From NCBI GenBank assembly GCA_013399115.1, contig VXAA01005245.1:441486-505485 (forward strand): a DNA stretch of 64,000 nucleotides. Direction: 5' to 3'. Below are positions 24,720 through 37,514 of the stretch, piece after piece. The notes under the pieces were generated by a model that was not told where the DNA came from, searched no databases, and was given only the letters and a program-made list of their open reading frames with translations. Each line of letters opens with the position of its first letter. The stretch's first letter is position 1. This DNA comes from Anseranas semipalmata. Its lineage: Eukaryota; Chordata; Aves; Anseriformes; Anseranatidae. A program made the position numbers and the translations under genes.

Positions 24720-25250
24720 TAGGATAACAGGGAAAAAAGCACTTCTCGGTCAGATTAATGATCCATATAGCTCAGCATTCAGGCTCTGCCATTAGCAAAA
24801 GGACAAACACGAGCCTGATCACTTTCCATCAGCCTTTGCCTTCCTGAAACCCCTGCATACAGATTGCTGTATAAGGAATGTTAGAGGGTACATCTCTATC
24901 TAGACCTGTAGTCTGTGTTATGGAGCTGAATGCCTGAATTTACCTCATCCCCTTTTGAACCTGCAGCTAGCCTGCTTCCACAACCTCCTGCAGCACAAGT
25001 TTCAGAAGTTCACTTGTAATTGCCTGCTTTCCAAAGAAGTGTTTTCTTTTATCTATTTTGTCTCCTACTGTTTTCATTGAGTGTCCCACAGGTCTTGCAT
25101 TTTATGATCTGGTGAACGCCATTTTCATGCATTTTTGTGAACCTCAGTAATATCTTCTGCAACCTTTTCCTCACCAAACCGAAGATTTCGAGCCTTTCAG
25201 CAAATTGCATCTGATTCTGTTGATTTATTGACAAGACTTTCAGCAAATGT
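24720..25250 (-). mobile_element. Ancient CR1/L3-like LINE, 3' region
   Basis: Read in reverse, this resembles the ORF2 C-terminus and 3'UTR of old amniote CR1/L3-type LINEs. Plus-strand landmarks are TCGGTCAGATTAATGATCCA, TATAGCTCAGCATTCAGGCT, CCTCATCCCCTTTTGAACCT, the TTCCACAACCTCCTGCAGCA block, and CCTCAGTAATATCTTCTGCA followed by AACCTTTTCC. The layout matches the family, but every block is diverged and the frame is broken. It is far older than the octamer-bearing CR1 copies elsewhere in the window. Boundaries are approximate. Confidence 0.65.
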
Positions 25251-25259
25251 CATCTGGTC

Positions 25260-25650
25260 CTGGTTACTTATTGACATCTAACTTGACTGTTTGTTCTAAA
25301 ACTCACTATATACCCGCATCAAATTTTTCTAGCCCCTCTGTCTTACCTGATGCAAATAACACCAACATTTTTCCATTTATCTTCAGCAGTGGAGACTAAT
25401 ACAAAACAGTTCACTAAGCTTCTTTTACTTTATCATCCCTGAGTGTCCCTTTCATACTTTTGTCAGCAAATAGTCCCACTGATTCCCTAGCTGGATTCCT
25501 GCTTTTGATTTGAAAGGTTTTAAGATCAGTTTGAGCATACTTTGCTAGCACTTCAAATTCTTTTTCAGCCCTTCTAATTTCTTTTCCTGTTCTCATTCAT
25601 GCAAGCTTTCCGTTTCCTAAAAGTCAGCCTTTTTTCTGTGATGGTTTCCT
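25260..25650 (-). mobile_element. Ancient CR1-like LINE, endonuclease-RT linker region
   Basis: The minus strand encodes a stretch resembling the linker between the endonuclease and reverse-transcriptase domains of CR1-like LINEs. In the 60-codon open frame at 25414-25596 the pattern is IRRAEKEFE, then KTFQIKSRNP, then VGLF and LRDDK, spaced as in the family (charged helix, K.F...KSR..R..VG.L.D....L.DDK). It has the same orientation as the 3' fragment at 24720-25250, so both may come from one insertion that lost its RT core. Identification rests on family pattern recognition rather than an alignment. Confidence 0.55.
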
Positions 25651-26650
25651 TAACAGTTTCTTTTCTCAGTGTGGGTGGTTGTTAGGGGGCAGGACATTTG
25701 GACATTTTTTTTCCTCTCAATTTGAAGCACAGATTTTACCTGGGCTTTAGATATAAAAATTTTTAATGGACTTCAATCCGTTAGTAAATGTCATGAATTT
25801 TGGACTGTCCTTTTCAGTTTTTTTTCTGTATCTTTATGTTTTTCCCTCTCAGGAATTTCCACAGTCACATGCTAAATTTATTTACCTTCTTTAATTATTC
25901 CAGTAGCACTTGTTACATCCTTCCTGTCCCTGTTCCCACCCCAATAGGCATATTAAACAAAAGGTACCTCCACCTTGCAGTTGCAACACTCTGAGTCAGA
26001 TGCTCTTAGTTTTTTTTTTTTTTTCTTATTTTCTCCCTTCTCATTGCTCAAAATATTTATCTACAATGTTTCATTCTCAGTGTCTGGCTACATTGTGATT
26101 AAGTTTCAGGCCATGCTAGCTGTACATATTCCTCCTTCAGAGAAATTTCCTGGTTCCCAACATACCTATATCACTCCAGTTTACACTATTTCTTCATTCA
26201 CACATTTAGGCTTCACCTCTTTATCTACCCCTGAAGTCTTGAACGAAGATCTGTCAGGTTTTCAAAGAAAGTTGTCATTGCGGTCTTCATCTTTGCTCTC
26301 CTGCCTAGCAGTCAGCATTTACCTTCCAAAAGCTGAGTCAAGAAAGCACTTCATTTTTCCATTCTTATTCATTCCTTGATCTCCCAGTTGAATCTACTAG
26401 TACAGACACCAGTTGTCTGCATCAGCAACTTAAAAGTTACAGTATTAGAGCAGTAAATTTTGTGATGTTGAACATTCCATATAGGAACCTTGAATCAAAG
26501 AAAAGGCAACCACTAATGAACCACTCAGTGAGTTCCAGCTAACTCAGATCTTCAGTTCATGTTAACATAGTTCATTAGCTATAATTTTGGATGAAGTATA
26601 AGCTATTGAACTAAATATATGCCTTGCTATTTGATTTTATATGGCCCTTA
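25651..26650. other. AT/CT-rich unique sequence
   Basis: No gene recognised. The plus-strand open frame at 25975-26379 (134 codons) starts in a T run and has no recognisable features. Confidence 0.55.
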
Positions 26651-26654
26651 TCAT

Positions 26655-26725
26655 GTAAGATATTAGACTGACTGATCATAAAGGTCACTTCTAACCTTAA
26701 GAGCTACAATTCTAGGAATTATTGT
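26655..26725 (+). mobile_element. Degraded CR1 3' tail
   Basis: ATATTAGACTGACTGATCAT, then AAAGGTCACTTCTAACCTTA and a short ATTCTAGGAATT remnant, follow the order of a CR1 3'UTR ending in the octamer. Highly diverged. Confidence 0.5.
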
Positions 26726-27734
26726 AGGTGATGATGACATATAGACATTGTTATTCTAGATCACATAGAACCAATAAATCTGAAGCTAGGAGATCTGACA
26801 TTCCATTACACAGGTGACACTTTCTGGTATTTCTAGTTCAGTCATCATGCATTGCTACTAGTTTATGCTAGTTTTGAACATAAAGCAAGGGAAATAAATA
26901 ATATGTCTTCCTAACCTTAAATGAAACCAATGTGTATTATAAGAAAACCAAAGCAGTCAGTATTGGAGATATGAGGTCCACCCATTCAAAGCAGTAGGTA
27001 GTTGATGCTTCTTTCCTTGTATGTAACAGATGTGATTTTATACTTAATCTACACTGAACACATACAAATAAAGCTATTTTCTGAGGCCAAAATCAGGATT
27101 TAAATGGCTTGTACTATCACAAACTGTGAAGAAAAATAACAGTTTAAAAAGCTGTTATGACTCAAAACCATGCTCTGATTTACCAGTCGTCTTTGCTGCC
27201 TTCCTTCCTAGTTGTAGATTCCCTGATGGCTTCTTAATACAATCATGCTCTTTCTTATGCATTAGCAGAATGGCTTGTTTTCTATAAAGCTCCAGGCTAC
27301 TATGAGTTCCTTCAGCTAATATTTAAAGATAGTGGAATGTATCCTGGATATAATCACATCTGAAGTAAACTGCATTGGTGTTTAGGTGTATGTCTGGGCT
27401 CTGTAGCTTCCATAAGGAATTTATATCATAAGGTGAGGAAGATCTCACCCTACAAAAATAAGAGACGAGTAGGTTCTCATGAGAAAAAAAATAAGAAGCA
27501 GCTGCATTTAGCTCATAGGCTGGGTTTTCATGAATCAAAATAGCTCCAATTTTACTTTGTGTGTTAATTATTAAGTGTTTTATACTTTATGCTTTTATAC
27601 TTTTTTTTTTTTTACTTTATTTATAAGTATTTATAAGTAGGAAATGTGTCTGTCAAATCATTTTTGACACGTTTTGTGAATGTGCTTCTGTATCATCTTT
27701 CAGAGTCTATGTATTCTATTATTGACATCCAACA
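26726..27734. other. AT-rich unique sequence
   Basis: No gene or transposon recognised. A T13 run at about 27601-27613 is followed by two TTATAAGTA copies. Confidence 0.6.
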
Positions 27735-27997
27735 ATAAGACAAGGGGCAATGAGTGCAAGCTGGAACATAGGAGTTTCCACTTAAATATGAGAAGAAACT
27801 TCTTCACGGTGAGGGTGATGGAGCATTGGAACAGGCTGCCCAGAGAGGTTGTGGAGTCTCCTTCTCTGGAGACATTCAAAACCCGCCTGGACGCGTTCCT
27901 GTGTGACCTGATCTAGGTGTTCCTGCTCCGGCAGGGGGATTGGACTAGATGATCTTTCAAGGTCCCTTCGAATCTCTAACATTCTGTGATTCTGTAA
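27735..27997 (+). mobile_element. CR1 LINE 3' end, plus strand, 5'-truncated
   Basis: Plus-strand landmarks in order are GACAAGGGGCAATGAGTGCA, the AACTTCTTCACGGTGAGGGT block, AACAGGCTGCCCAGAGAGGT, the GTGACCTGATCTAGGTGTTC stop region, GGGGGATTGGACTAGATGAT, and ATTCTGTGATTCTGT octamers at the 3' end. The coding portion, read in the frame that ends at 27916, is open and shows the [14 protein letters not shown] and [20 protein letters not shown] landmarks of the ORF2 C-terminus. It is a short 5'-truncated copy without polymerase or endonuclease domains. No clear target duplication seen. Confidence 0.95.
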
Positions 27998-28110
27998 TTA
28001 TATTTGATACTGGAGACTGTCTGTTTATATATACTGTGTCAGATGGCAGAGTTCATTTGGAATATGGTGTCTATGTCCATCTTCTTTGTTGTAGATTTGA
28101 GGGGTTGGTC

Positions 28111-28167
28111 TTTTTTTGTTTGTTTGTTTGCTTTGAAATGAAGAAATGTTTGTTTGTTTGTCTGTTT
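28111..28167 (+). repeat. Two (GTTT)n patches
   Basis: T7 plus GTTTGTTTGTTTG at the left, then GTTTGTTTGTTTGTCTGTTT after a short unique spacer. Confidence 0.9.
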
Positions 28168-31130
28168 CCTACCTCTAGGCTAGGGATTTTTGTAATTTTA
28201 ATCAAAGATGGTTTGTAAGTATAATTATTTTTCGTGTCTCAGCAAGGAGATTAAGTAGTCTGAATGAAAAGTAGATTTTTTATTATGTTTTGAGCTCATT
28301 AACTGTTATCCAAAATACGAGAATCTATTAACTAGAATAGTTTTTATTATATAGCGATCCATACTTTTAAATACACTTTCATGCTAATGCAAAATATCCT
28401 TGAACGATCTATTTGATAATATATTTCTATACTGGGAAACTACAAAACCTTCCATCTTGGAAGGCTTGTATAATGCCAATATTTGTTCTCCAAACAAATT
28501 TCATGAGAACAGCTTGCCAAGTCTCTAAAGTATTACCTAATAACCATAAAGGTAAACAATGAAAAAGAAAAGAAGTTTGGAAGTATTCATTTATTGGTAG
28601 CTATTCTGTCTATCCTGAACTATTGTTTTTTTTTAAAGCATTTATGTAGTAAAAATAAAATTCACAATCCATTTAAAATACAAAAATACAACCAGGTTAA
28701 TCACCTTTCAAGAGTCATTCAGAACATATTCTTCCAAAAAAGGCAGCTAGCTTTTTTTAAAAATTCTCTTTTGCATAACTCTAAACTGTCTTGACTGATC
28801 AAGATTATGATCTCACTAACTTTTTTCCTTGCTACCGATATAACACATTCTTCTGATTGGTTGTAGTTACAAGTATTTCTTTGCTTTTAAAAGAATATTT
28901 TTCTATTTTGCAAATTTCACCTGCTCTGAATTTGTCCTTTGGGATGCAGGGGTTGTGTTCAAATAATAAAATTTCCACTTCCTCCCCTGTTCAGCTGTCT
29001 TGGGCAACAGCATTGTTTTATGGCCATGTTGTTCTGAAATATTTCCATCCCTGATCTGTAAATGTTTTTGCTGTAGCAGCACAACAGTAAATTTGTCTTC
29101 AGCTCTTGTAAAACCCTGCTTCTAACAGGTCCAAACAGCCTTTATCACTTGCAGAAATCATTATATATAGAAGTAATTATCACAGATACCAACATAGTTT
29201 GCCAGACTTTGTTTTGTTTTCAGGACACAATTCTATGCCTGTCAGCATAAACCTTGTTGATACTTTTTATTAATTGTAAACATCACTGGATGACATAACA
29301 AAAACGTTCATTAAAATGACCATTACATCTTTATGGCAACATCCAGATTATTTCTGATGTTTCTTAAACTGACCGGAAAACCATTTTAGTTCTTAAAAAA
29401 AACTTTTTTCTTGTCCCAAAAATGTTTTTCATGTTCTAAAGATTTTATTATTTGAAGTCTGCATTTGTTTCTGACTTGCTTCCCTAATTTACCTTAATAA
29501 ATTTTTCTCTCTTGCTTGAACACTGAACTCCATCTGGGGACTCTCAACTGCAGCCTTCAGTGATGTGTTGGCACTATACCTTCTTCATCAGAGATAGGTG
29601 ACCAAGATAGTCGTTCAGAGCTATACATCAGTACTCCACATCCAGTTTTCAGTATTACAGAGTATTTTCTTTTCTTTCCCCTCTAACATTATTATTAATC
29701 TTAGATCATGTAATTTCTTCCTCATTATAATTCCTGACATGTTTGTTCCTTTATTTTTCTGTCTTTTCCACCTTCAAAATGTTAAATTATATCAACATTT
29801 GCTTTCAAAGAATATTGAATAATAAACTACAGAAATACTTCCAAAGTTGAAAGTAAACTCCTGAAACTAACATTCTCATGTCCCACGAACAGGTACACAT
29901 GGTTCCAGTTTCTCATACAAAAGTATACATAATTGTTAGCATTTGACTTATTAAATAATTTATTAGGAGATGCTCCACAAATTTGAATCAATTTCCAGAG
30001 TGGGACTCAATTTACTAACTTTCTCATTCTAAAAGCTGACCATTCCGCTTAATCTACCCGTTGAGACTTCTCTATGGCAAGTGGAATGAGTCCAGTACTT
30101 CCAGAGGACAATTCATCTCAATATATGTTAACATCTAGGGCAAACGGAACAATTCTTTCACTGCCTGTGCTTTTCGTGTGCTTGAATCATTATAACAATC
30201 AGCTTGAACTCTTTCCCAGTTGTTGTGAAACTTTGATCTGATCAATGTTCAATGAGTGTGGACCAATGTAATAACGTCATTTTCCTATTTGTTTTTCTTT
30301 GTTTGCTGGTTTTAGATATTGGTATTTTACAAAATTTATTTACATTCTATATCACAAGACTTTAGAGAGTTTCAGATTTGCAAATAGGAGATTCAGCCTA
30401 TTTTTTAAAGGTATGAATCTCCTGAGTTTTGAAATAATTTTTTTTTGACAGATCAGACACTTCATGAAATCTTCCTCTCAGTACCATACCAACAAGCTGA
30501 AGTCCATATGTGAGTTGCTTTCTCTTTGCAAAACCAGGGGTGGAGACAAAAACTACTTATATTCACAAAACCATTTCTCTCCAAGTAATGTTGTAAGAAT
30601 GTTTTCTGTAAAACAGAAAACTAATATGAAAAATGAATATTTTATACATTAAGAAGTGAGAGCATTTTTGAATATCAGCCTCATTAAATTCTCATTATTT
30701 ACAGATGAAACGGTTTGAATTATCTTTGTAATTTTTTCTGCTTTTCTGTTTCTTCCATTATTCTTATCAGCAACATTTTTGTTATTTTAAGTGCTTGAAT
30801 TTATACTGAGTATTTAATTAGCTTGGCGGCTTATAACAAAATATGTGTTGAATAGGAACTAGGTTGTCTTATTTGAATCATTTCCTGAATTGCAACAGGA
30901 AAAGAATTAAACAAACAAACAAAAACTACAACTCTAAATGAAACTAAAGAAGTAGAATTCCAGAGAAAGAAATATATTGGTTTTCAGTCCAGTCACAACA
31001 GAATTAAGGTCGGATCCAAAGCCACTGAAATCAATAGGAACAATTCCACTGAGCTGGGTTTGGATCAAGCTTCTGATGCAGAAGCAAGAAATCAAGAAGT
31101 CAAAGCTCCTTTATCTGTACTCAATGTGCA

Positions 31131-31160
31131 TACACACACACACAAAAAAAAAAAAAAAAA
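31131..31160 (+). repeat. (CA)n followed by poly-A
   Basis: A CACACACACACA run merges into about 17 A residues ending at 31160. Confidence 0.9.
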
Positions 31161-31179
31161 GAAACACCATCCTGTACTC

Positions 31180-31201
31180 AAGTGAAGACAAAGTGAAGAC
31201 A
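31180..31201. repeat. Two-copy 11-bp tandem duplication
   Basis: AAGTGAAGACA occurs twice head to tail. Confidence 0.9.
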
Positions 31202-32178
31202 AAGCATCTTGATCTTGAATAAGCCACTGGAAGTTATATTCATGTAGAATCCCAATAAATCTAATTTAAAAAAAAAAAGTTTGAAAATGTTATTATCAAG
31301 CATTTTACTCTTAACAAATCAGAAAACAATTTTCTTGTCATACTTCTAAGCAGCTGTTCACTAAGAGTAGAACCACTAGTCACTCAATTCAGACTCTCTT
31401 TTATTCAAGTACCTTTTTAATGTATGCATTGTGTAGAACTAAAAATATGAAAGCTACTGAGATACCATAAGAAAACAAGGTTATACTCCATATACGGAAA
31501 ATTTAATGTTTGAGTTATAAGATCATAAATATAATTTTAAAATATAATTTGGTAATCTGTGATTACAATATGCAAACAAGCCACAAGGGAACTATTGTCC
31601 AGTAAGGAGCTTTCAGGTAGTTATTGGAAATTTCTTTCTGAAGTAGTGAAAATGCAACTATGATAAATACAATCAATTAGGAGCCCGGTTAATGATTTTT
31701 AAAAAGATTTCTTAATTGAAACATGAAAGAAAACACCAAACTTACATCAGAATCTCAAAATAGGTTACATTAGTCAAAATTTGTGTTGGTCTGGTGATTT
31801 ATTTACAGGATATAAATTCATTTCCTCAAAGACCTATTCTCCCAAACCAACTGAGAAGTAACAGGAAAAGCAGTAATTTAATAGTAGAAAGAGAAACAAG
31901 AAATAAGGAGCACAGTCAAGTAAACCTGGCCACATTCTGATCATGAGGAATTCTGATGTTACACTGATCATTTGGCTTGATTTGTATTTTGAAGGTATCA
32001 AATGCGAGGTCCAAGACTAATACCTGTGTGCTAAAACAGATTTTTATCTTAAAACTAAAAATCTAAAAGTTAAAATTAATATTTTAATGGCTTCTGTAAG
32101 AAAAGCACTACTTGTTTTTGGGTCTTTCTTTAACATTTTGGCTTCAATAAATAACCAACACTGTTGCCAACTTTTCCT

Positions 32179-32233
32179 GTAAGACTTCAATTATCGTTTC
32201 AATTATTTTCTTGTAAGTAAGACTTCAATTATC
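32179..32233. repeat. 17-bp direct repeat, 38-bp period
   Basis: GTAAGACTTCAATTATC at 32179-32195 recurs exactly at 32217-32233. The intervening DNA includes TTTCAATTATTTTCTTGTAA. Confidence 0.9.
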
Positions 32234-33016
32234 ATTCAAAGGCTACAATTACAAGAGTTTTTATTAGGGTGAGATTATTTTCCTCTTCCATGTTTCAGAG
32301 CTTAGGTAAGTCTTCCATAAAGGACTCTTTATTCAAAATGGCTCTTCTTTCCACTCTTGTTTCTTACTGGGATCAAGGCAGCACATTATAAAAACTATTA
32401 AATGTTTATAGAAAAAAAAAATGCTTTATTTGCAATGAATAACTTGCTATCAGGACACTGTAACTTTCACTTGTTATGTTAATAGGTCCCAAAGTTCTAT
32501 TTATTCAGGCTGTAAGCCACTAATGTAAATTGTATCAGTATTCCAAAGTCAGTAAGACTTTTGAAGTCATTCAGTTAGACTTTGGAGTTAGACTTTAGAA
32601 CCATACCTATTTACAGAGGGCTGTAATTAACATAGTTGTGACATAGGCAGCTGAAATTGTTCCCTATAACATTCAAGGGCTGTATCACCTGTCCATCACA
32701 TTAGGTAGGACAGATGTAACAAAGTGCAGAATAACAGTCAAGTTTAGAAATACAACTGATGTCTTCAACAGTTTATTTTATATCGTATTTTCTAAGAACA
32801 CATTGTTTTAGTAGTATGAAAGAGTACTGATTGAACTATTTCAATTGTTTCTGTGAGAAATGAGTATAAAACACAGACAAGCAGCTATATTTAAGACAAG
32901 GAAGTTGATGCTCTTAGATAAGAAGGCTTTTTGCTCTTTGGGCTTAATATGATTATTATGCTTTTAGTCCTAGGTAAGGAAAGAGCTTTATTTATTTTCA
33001 CCTTGAATAGAAGTGG

Positions 33017-33056
33017 ATGGATAAGACACATCTTATCCATGGACACATGGATAAGA
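33017..33056. repeat. Inverted plus direct repeat of ATGGATAAGA
   Basis: ATGGATAAGA at 33017-33026, its reverse complement TCTTATCCAT at 33031-33040 (loop CACA), then a second direct copy within CATGGATAAGA at about 33046-33056. Confidence 0.9.
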
Positions 33057-34729
33057 TTCCTCTTGAGCCCAAATAAGTAATACCTTATTCATATGAACAA
33101 AAAGACAAACATTTCTAAGAATCTAGAATGTGGGCAGAGGGAGTTATAGCAATAGCAAATCCAACAAAATATATCTAAAGAACAATTCTTGTAATATAAA
33201 TGGAAACAGATCTAAATCACAATACAAAATTATACATCTGAAGTAAAATACCATTAAAAAAAAAATTTATGTTAAATATTTACTGTTATTGACAGCTTAA
33301 TCTTCTCTATAGGTCAACTAACAATAACAATGTTTAAATTCTACAGGATGTGTGCAAATAACTTTGTATTTCTGACTTCATGTTGACTGTGCACTAGCTG
33401 TTAGGCTACAGGATCAAAAATGTGTTATTGTTGATGCATTTTAGTTATCTGTAAACATGACATCATACACTAACAGTTTTTGAAATCTAGGGAAATATGC
33501 CAAGATTAAAGATACTAATTTTGAAATACTTAAATGCTGAAAGATAGCTAACATTTAAGATGGGAAACCTTTTTAAAGAAGAGTCTGACAGGCAGATTTC
33601 AGTTTTTCCCACCCCATCATTCAAACTCATTTCACGTAGAAACCAAGAGTTGGAGATGCCTGGGGATGCAGTAACATTGCTTGATTTGGCCCTTGCCTCT
33701 GACACCCAGGACGGCCCTGAGTAGAGTATCTGTTGTGAATCCCGCCTTGATTTGACCTTGCTGTTGAACAGCAGGATTGTCCATATGTTCCTAAATAACC
33801 TGACCCAATCTATGGAAATGTTATCCAACTCTGTGTTAGGAAGGTGAAGCTGCTGGTGCAGAGGGAAGGTCACCAAACACTACAACATCCTGGCTAAAGC
33901 AAGCCAGGAGTGAATATGCACGTGACAATAAATTATTTTCTCCCTTCTTGGCTGCAATGGAAGTTGTGTGTTCCTGGATTCTCCCCAGCTTTTTCAGAGA
34001 AGCCCACAGCCTGGAGGATGTAGAATCAACAGCATGCCCACCAACAACAGTGCCAAAAGAAAGGAGCCAATTTTTCAGAAGCATTAAGATTCAGGAATGA
34101 GAAAATGAGAGGTTTGGCAGTGGTGATTATACCTTCAATGGGGCATTCTCCTAAGTGATATCCAGGTTTAGAATAGCTTTTGGTCTTTATTCATAAAATT
34201 GAAATAAAATATTTTCTTCATGCCACAGTACAATGGTAAGAATACATTTCTAACACCACATTTTTGTAAGGTTAAATATCAGGATAAATTTCTGTTCTAT
34301 ACTTCTAAACATGGTACACATTTATCTATGACGCTTTCAATGAAAAATGTTTGAATCAGAGCTTTATATCTGTAAATAAAGAGCATAACTGTTATAAGTA
34401 TGTAATTACACATTTCCATGAAGCAGTGTCATGTTAAGTAGATGAAATTATATAGCTTTTCTAACTGCAAGCATAATGGAATAAAACCCAGAGTTACTCT
34501 GTCTGGACATGAGTAAACATGGCATTTTTATTCTTTATTTTTTTTATTTTTTTACACTGGACTTCAAGCCTGATTTTAAATAATTACTTTTAATGTCAGT
34601 TCAATAGAGAAAGCTGAGAAAAGTCCCAAATTAGTAAAAGACAATACTAATAGAACTTTTAACCAGGCTGTTGAAAGAATGACTGGACAACACATCTCAT
34701 GAGGATGTAATTGTCCATGCTCTCTTTAT

Positions 34730-34748
34730 TTGTTTGTTTGTTTGTTTT
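34730..34748 (+). repeat. (GTTT)n simple repeat
   Basis: TTGTTTGTTTGTTTGTTTTG-like run. Confidence 0.85.
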
Positions 34749-37329
34749 GAAATTGCCATTGTCTCATTATTCACCTGAAGTTTGAGTTCAGCTCGTTGAA
34801 AGTCTTTTCCTGAATTTGGATAAGATTTTGAAGCAATTCAGAGATAGGTTTATGTGTCTGAATCATGCCAGCCTGTACATCTGGCTATGTTTTTATTTGC
34901 TTTCATTTTAACCCAAACTATGACTTACAATTTTCTTGCTAAATAAGAGAAATCAGAATACTCGTGTCATATGCTTATAAAATCTAGTATCAGTACAGTG
35001 GAGGAGTGCAAATATACTAAATATTTATAACTCAGTGTACAGTATTTGAACATCACTTGGTTAGATGGGATTAGGAATGTGTGCTTTCAGGCTGATACAG
35101 CTTGAGTGCAAAGACAGGGAGCACTTCCTGACCTCTGCTGTGATTCTTGTTGTCTGCAGATAACTGTTTGGCCTTCTACTGCTGTACTATATCTTAATCC
35201 ATGCTGGAACATCTTCTGTTGTAGGCATTCATCACTTTCTTTATCAACCTTCCATGAGAGAATCTATACCAAAGACTGCTTTTAAAAGCCAAATCAGAAA
35301 ACCCAATTTACCTTTTCTAGCCAGTTTTGTCAATATGCTCTAAAAAATTTCATAAGATGTAGAAGCGTTGTTGGTTTTTTTTTTTTTTTTTGTGCTGATT
35401 TTTGCTATCATGCTGTATGTACTTATTCACATCATTCTACTTCGTTCTCATTTTAAGCAATTGTGTTGTACTACAAGGTTAACTAAAATGTTCTATCCAG
35501 AATCTATCATTTTCCTTAAGCTAGTTTATGTATATATACCCTGTAGTTTTCCTATATAGATTTTAATGAGACATTATACCATTTTGCAACCTGTCTATCA
35601 ATTTCATTGTTGCATTTATTTAGAAAGCTTTAATGCATGCTGTTGGGTCCTGGTGCTATCTCTCACTCTTTCTGAAATGAGCTCTTAAATGTCCCCTTCT
35701 GGAAGAAAGAGGGAATGCATTCTTTGAGCATCTCTGGAATTATCATTAGTTATTTTTTACTCACTGGTAATCCCACGTGTACGATATATGGCAAACAGAC
35801 CTGCTCTTGAAAGACCTAATCAATGATCAAGTTAATTATCAATCATATACAGCTTATATATAATATGTCTGTTTTAAAGGTAGATAATAATTTTGTGGAC
35901 AGTGTTTGAGAAAGATCACAGCACTTGATTTAGCAAGGGTGGAGGTCTTTATATAGGCAGCTTAAAAAAGCAATATTAGTGATTCATATTCATCTTCATA
36001 ACAAGAAATAAATAAATAGAAGATAGTAAAATATGATCAATATACAAATACAACTAAAAACCTTGATAAATACTCCTACCTTTTTTTGCTTCACCAAAAG
36101 CTTGGTATGAATAAGTATTTGTACTTTTTTTTTCTTCTCCATAAACTTTTATGACCTGAAACATACCATTTCCATAAACCTGAACACATAGTTGCAAAAT
36201 GCAATGCTAGGCTCAGAAAATCATCAGTTTGAGAAAGCAATTTTTCATTTACAAATCTGTGCCAGATAATAGAGGCACAGATGTGTATTTTTTAATTTAT
36301 TGCTGTTTTCTGAATGAGCCCAAGGTTTTGATATTTCAGTCCAGGGGTCAGACTGTTATTCATAGACAATTCAAAGTCCTCTTTCTTAATTTGTTATATT
36401 GGAGGAGTCCCTAGAGTGAATTATAACTTTATGTTCTGTCTTCCCTCTTACAATTATAATTACTGCTTGTGGTTTTAGTGCATATTTGTTACAGTGGTTG
36501 TCTATTGTTATATAAAGCATACAGTTAAATAGCTTTATGGATTCTGATGTCTCGAATAAAAATATAGCTGTAGTGTCCCAAGGCAACTAAGAAGCAGTAA
36601 AGGTTGTTTTTTTTTTTTTTTAAATCTAAAATCCCAAATTGCACACATGACTTATAGAAAACATTTTAAATATGCGCCACTTGTCATGTATCCATATGAC
36701 ATTTTCTATTAAAGATGCCACTTCCATTATTTTTTATTTTAACTGAATGGCGATCTTTAGTTCAAGTACCCTGTCTCTGATTATAATGAATGGTCTTACT
36801 TTAAATGAAAATTTGCTCCTGTCACACAGAAATCTACTATTATTACATTCTATTGAAATAATTTATTAACATCAAGAATATTAAATGAAGACACAGTGGA
36901 TATAGAAAACTTTTTTTTTTAATCTAGTTAAAGTTCTTTTCTCAGTTATTCAGAAATCTTACTAGCTATGCTGGAAAACAGTTTGCTGCTCTGAACTTCT
37001 AGAGAAAAGAGAGAAGAAACAATTTTATAACTATATGAAAATTTTGCTAAGGCTTCTTTCAACTTTATTTTATTTGGATTGCTATTGACTTTTCAGAAAT
37101 GAAAATTAGATGCTCCAAACTATTAACAAACTGAACACTCCCCAGACACTAAAACTGACTAAAAGTCAGCAAAGTACAATAATTTTGTAAACAATATTCA
37201 ATGCATTATGTTAGACAAATCATACAGTACAAGTTCATTGGTTTCACATTATAGCTGTCCTACTGGAAGTAAACTCTGCACAAATCCTGCTCAATCTCGT
37301 CCTCAGATGTATTGGCAGGCTGCTACCAT

Positions 37330-37514
37330 GTGCCTTGGAAGCCTTCTCCAATTGAGCAAGCCCAGTTCCCTCAAGTGTCCTCCCAGGACAAGTGCTCCAG
37401 ATCCCAATCATCTTGGTGGCCCTCTGGAGTCTACCAATGTTTTTCCTGTAAACTGAAACCAAGTTTTCTTATAAACTGAGACCCAAAACAGCACACAGTA
37501 CCTAAGTTTGGGCT
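37330..37514 (-). mobile_element. Older CR1 LINE fragment, minus strand
   Basis: Plus-strand text shows the reverse complement of the CR1 ORF2 C-terminal region: AGCAAGCCCAGTTCCCTCAA, CCAATCATCTTGGTGGCCCT followed by CTGGAGTCTAC, and ACCCAAAACAGCACACAGTA. It ends abruptly where a plus-strand CR1 begins. Both 5'- and 3'-proximal CR1 sequence is missing. It is more diverged than its neighbour. Confidence 0.85.

Larger units (their letters stand above)
27998..37329. other. Long AT-rich unique stretch
   Basis: No gene or transposon recognised in about 9.3 kb. Contains GTTT repeats at 28111-28167 and 34730-34748, a CA/A tract at 31131-31160, small local duplications at 31180-31201 and 32179-32233, an inverted/direct repeat cluster at 33017-33056, and poly-T at about 35379-35391 and 36606-36621. 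The less AT-rich segment at about 33600-34085 holds two overlapping minus-strand open frames of 129 and 82 codons with no recognised homology; see findings. Confidence 0.55.

Noticed and set aside
25975..26379. 134-codon plus-strand open frame
   Set aside because: It begins in a long T run translated as poly-Phe and has no recognisable features.
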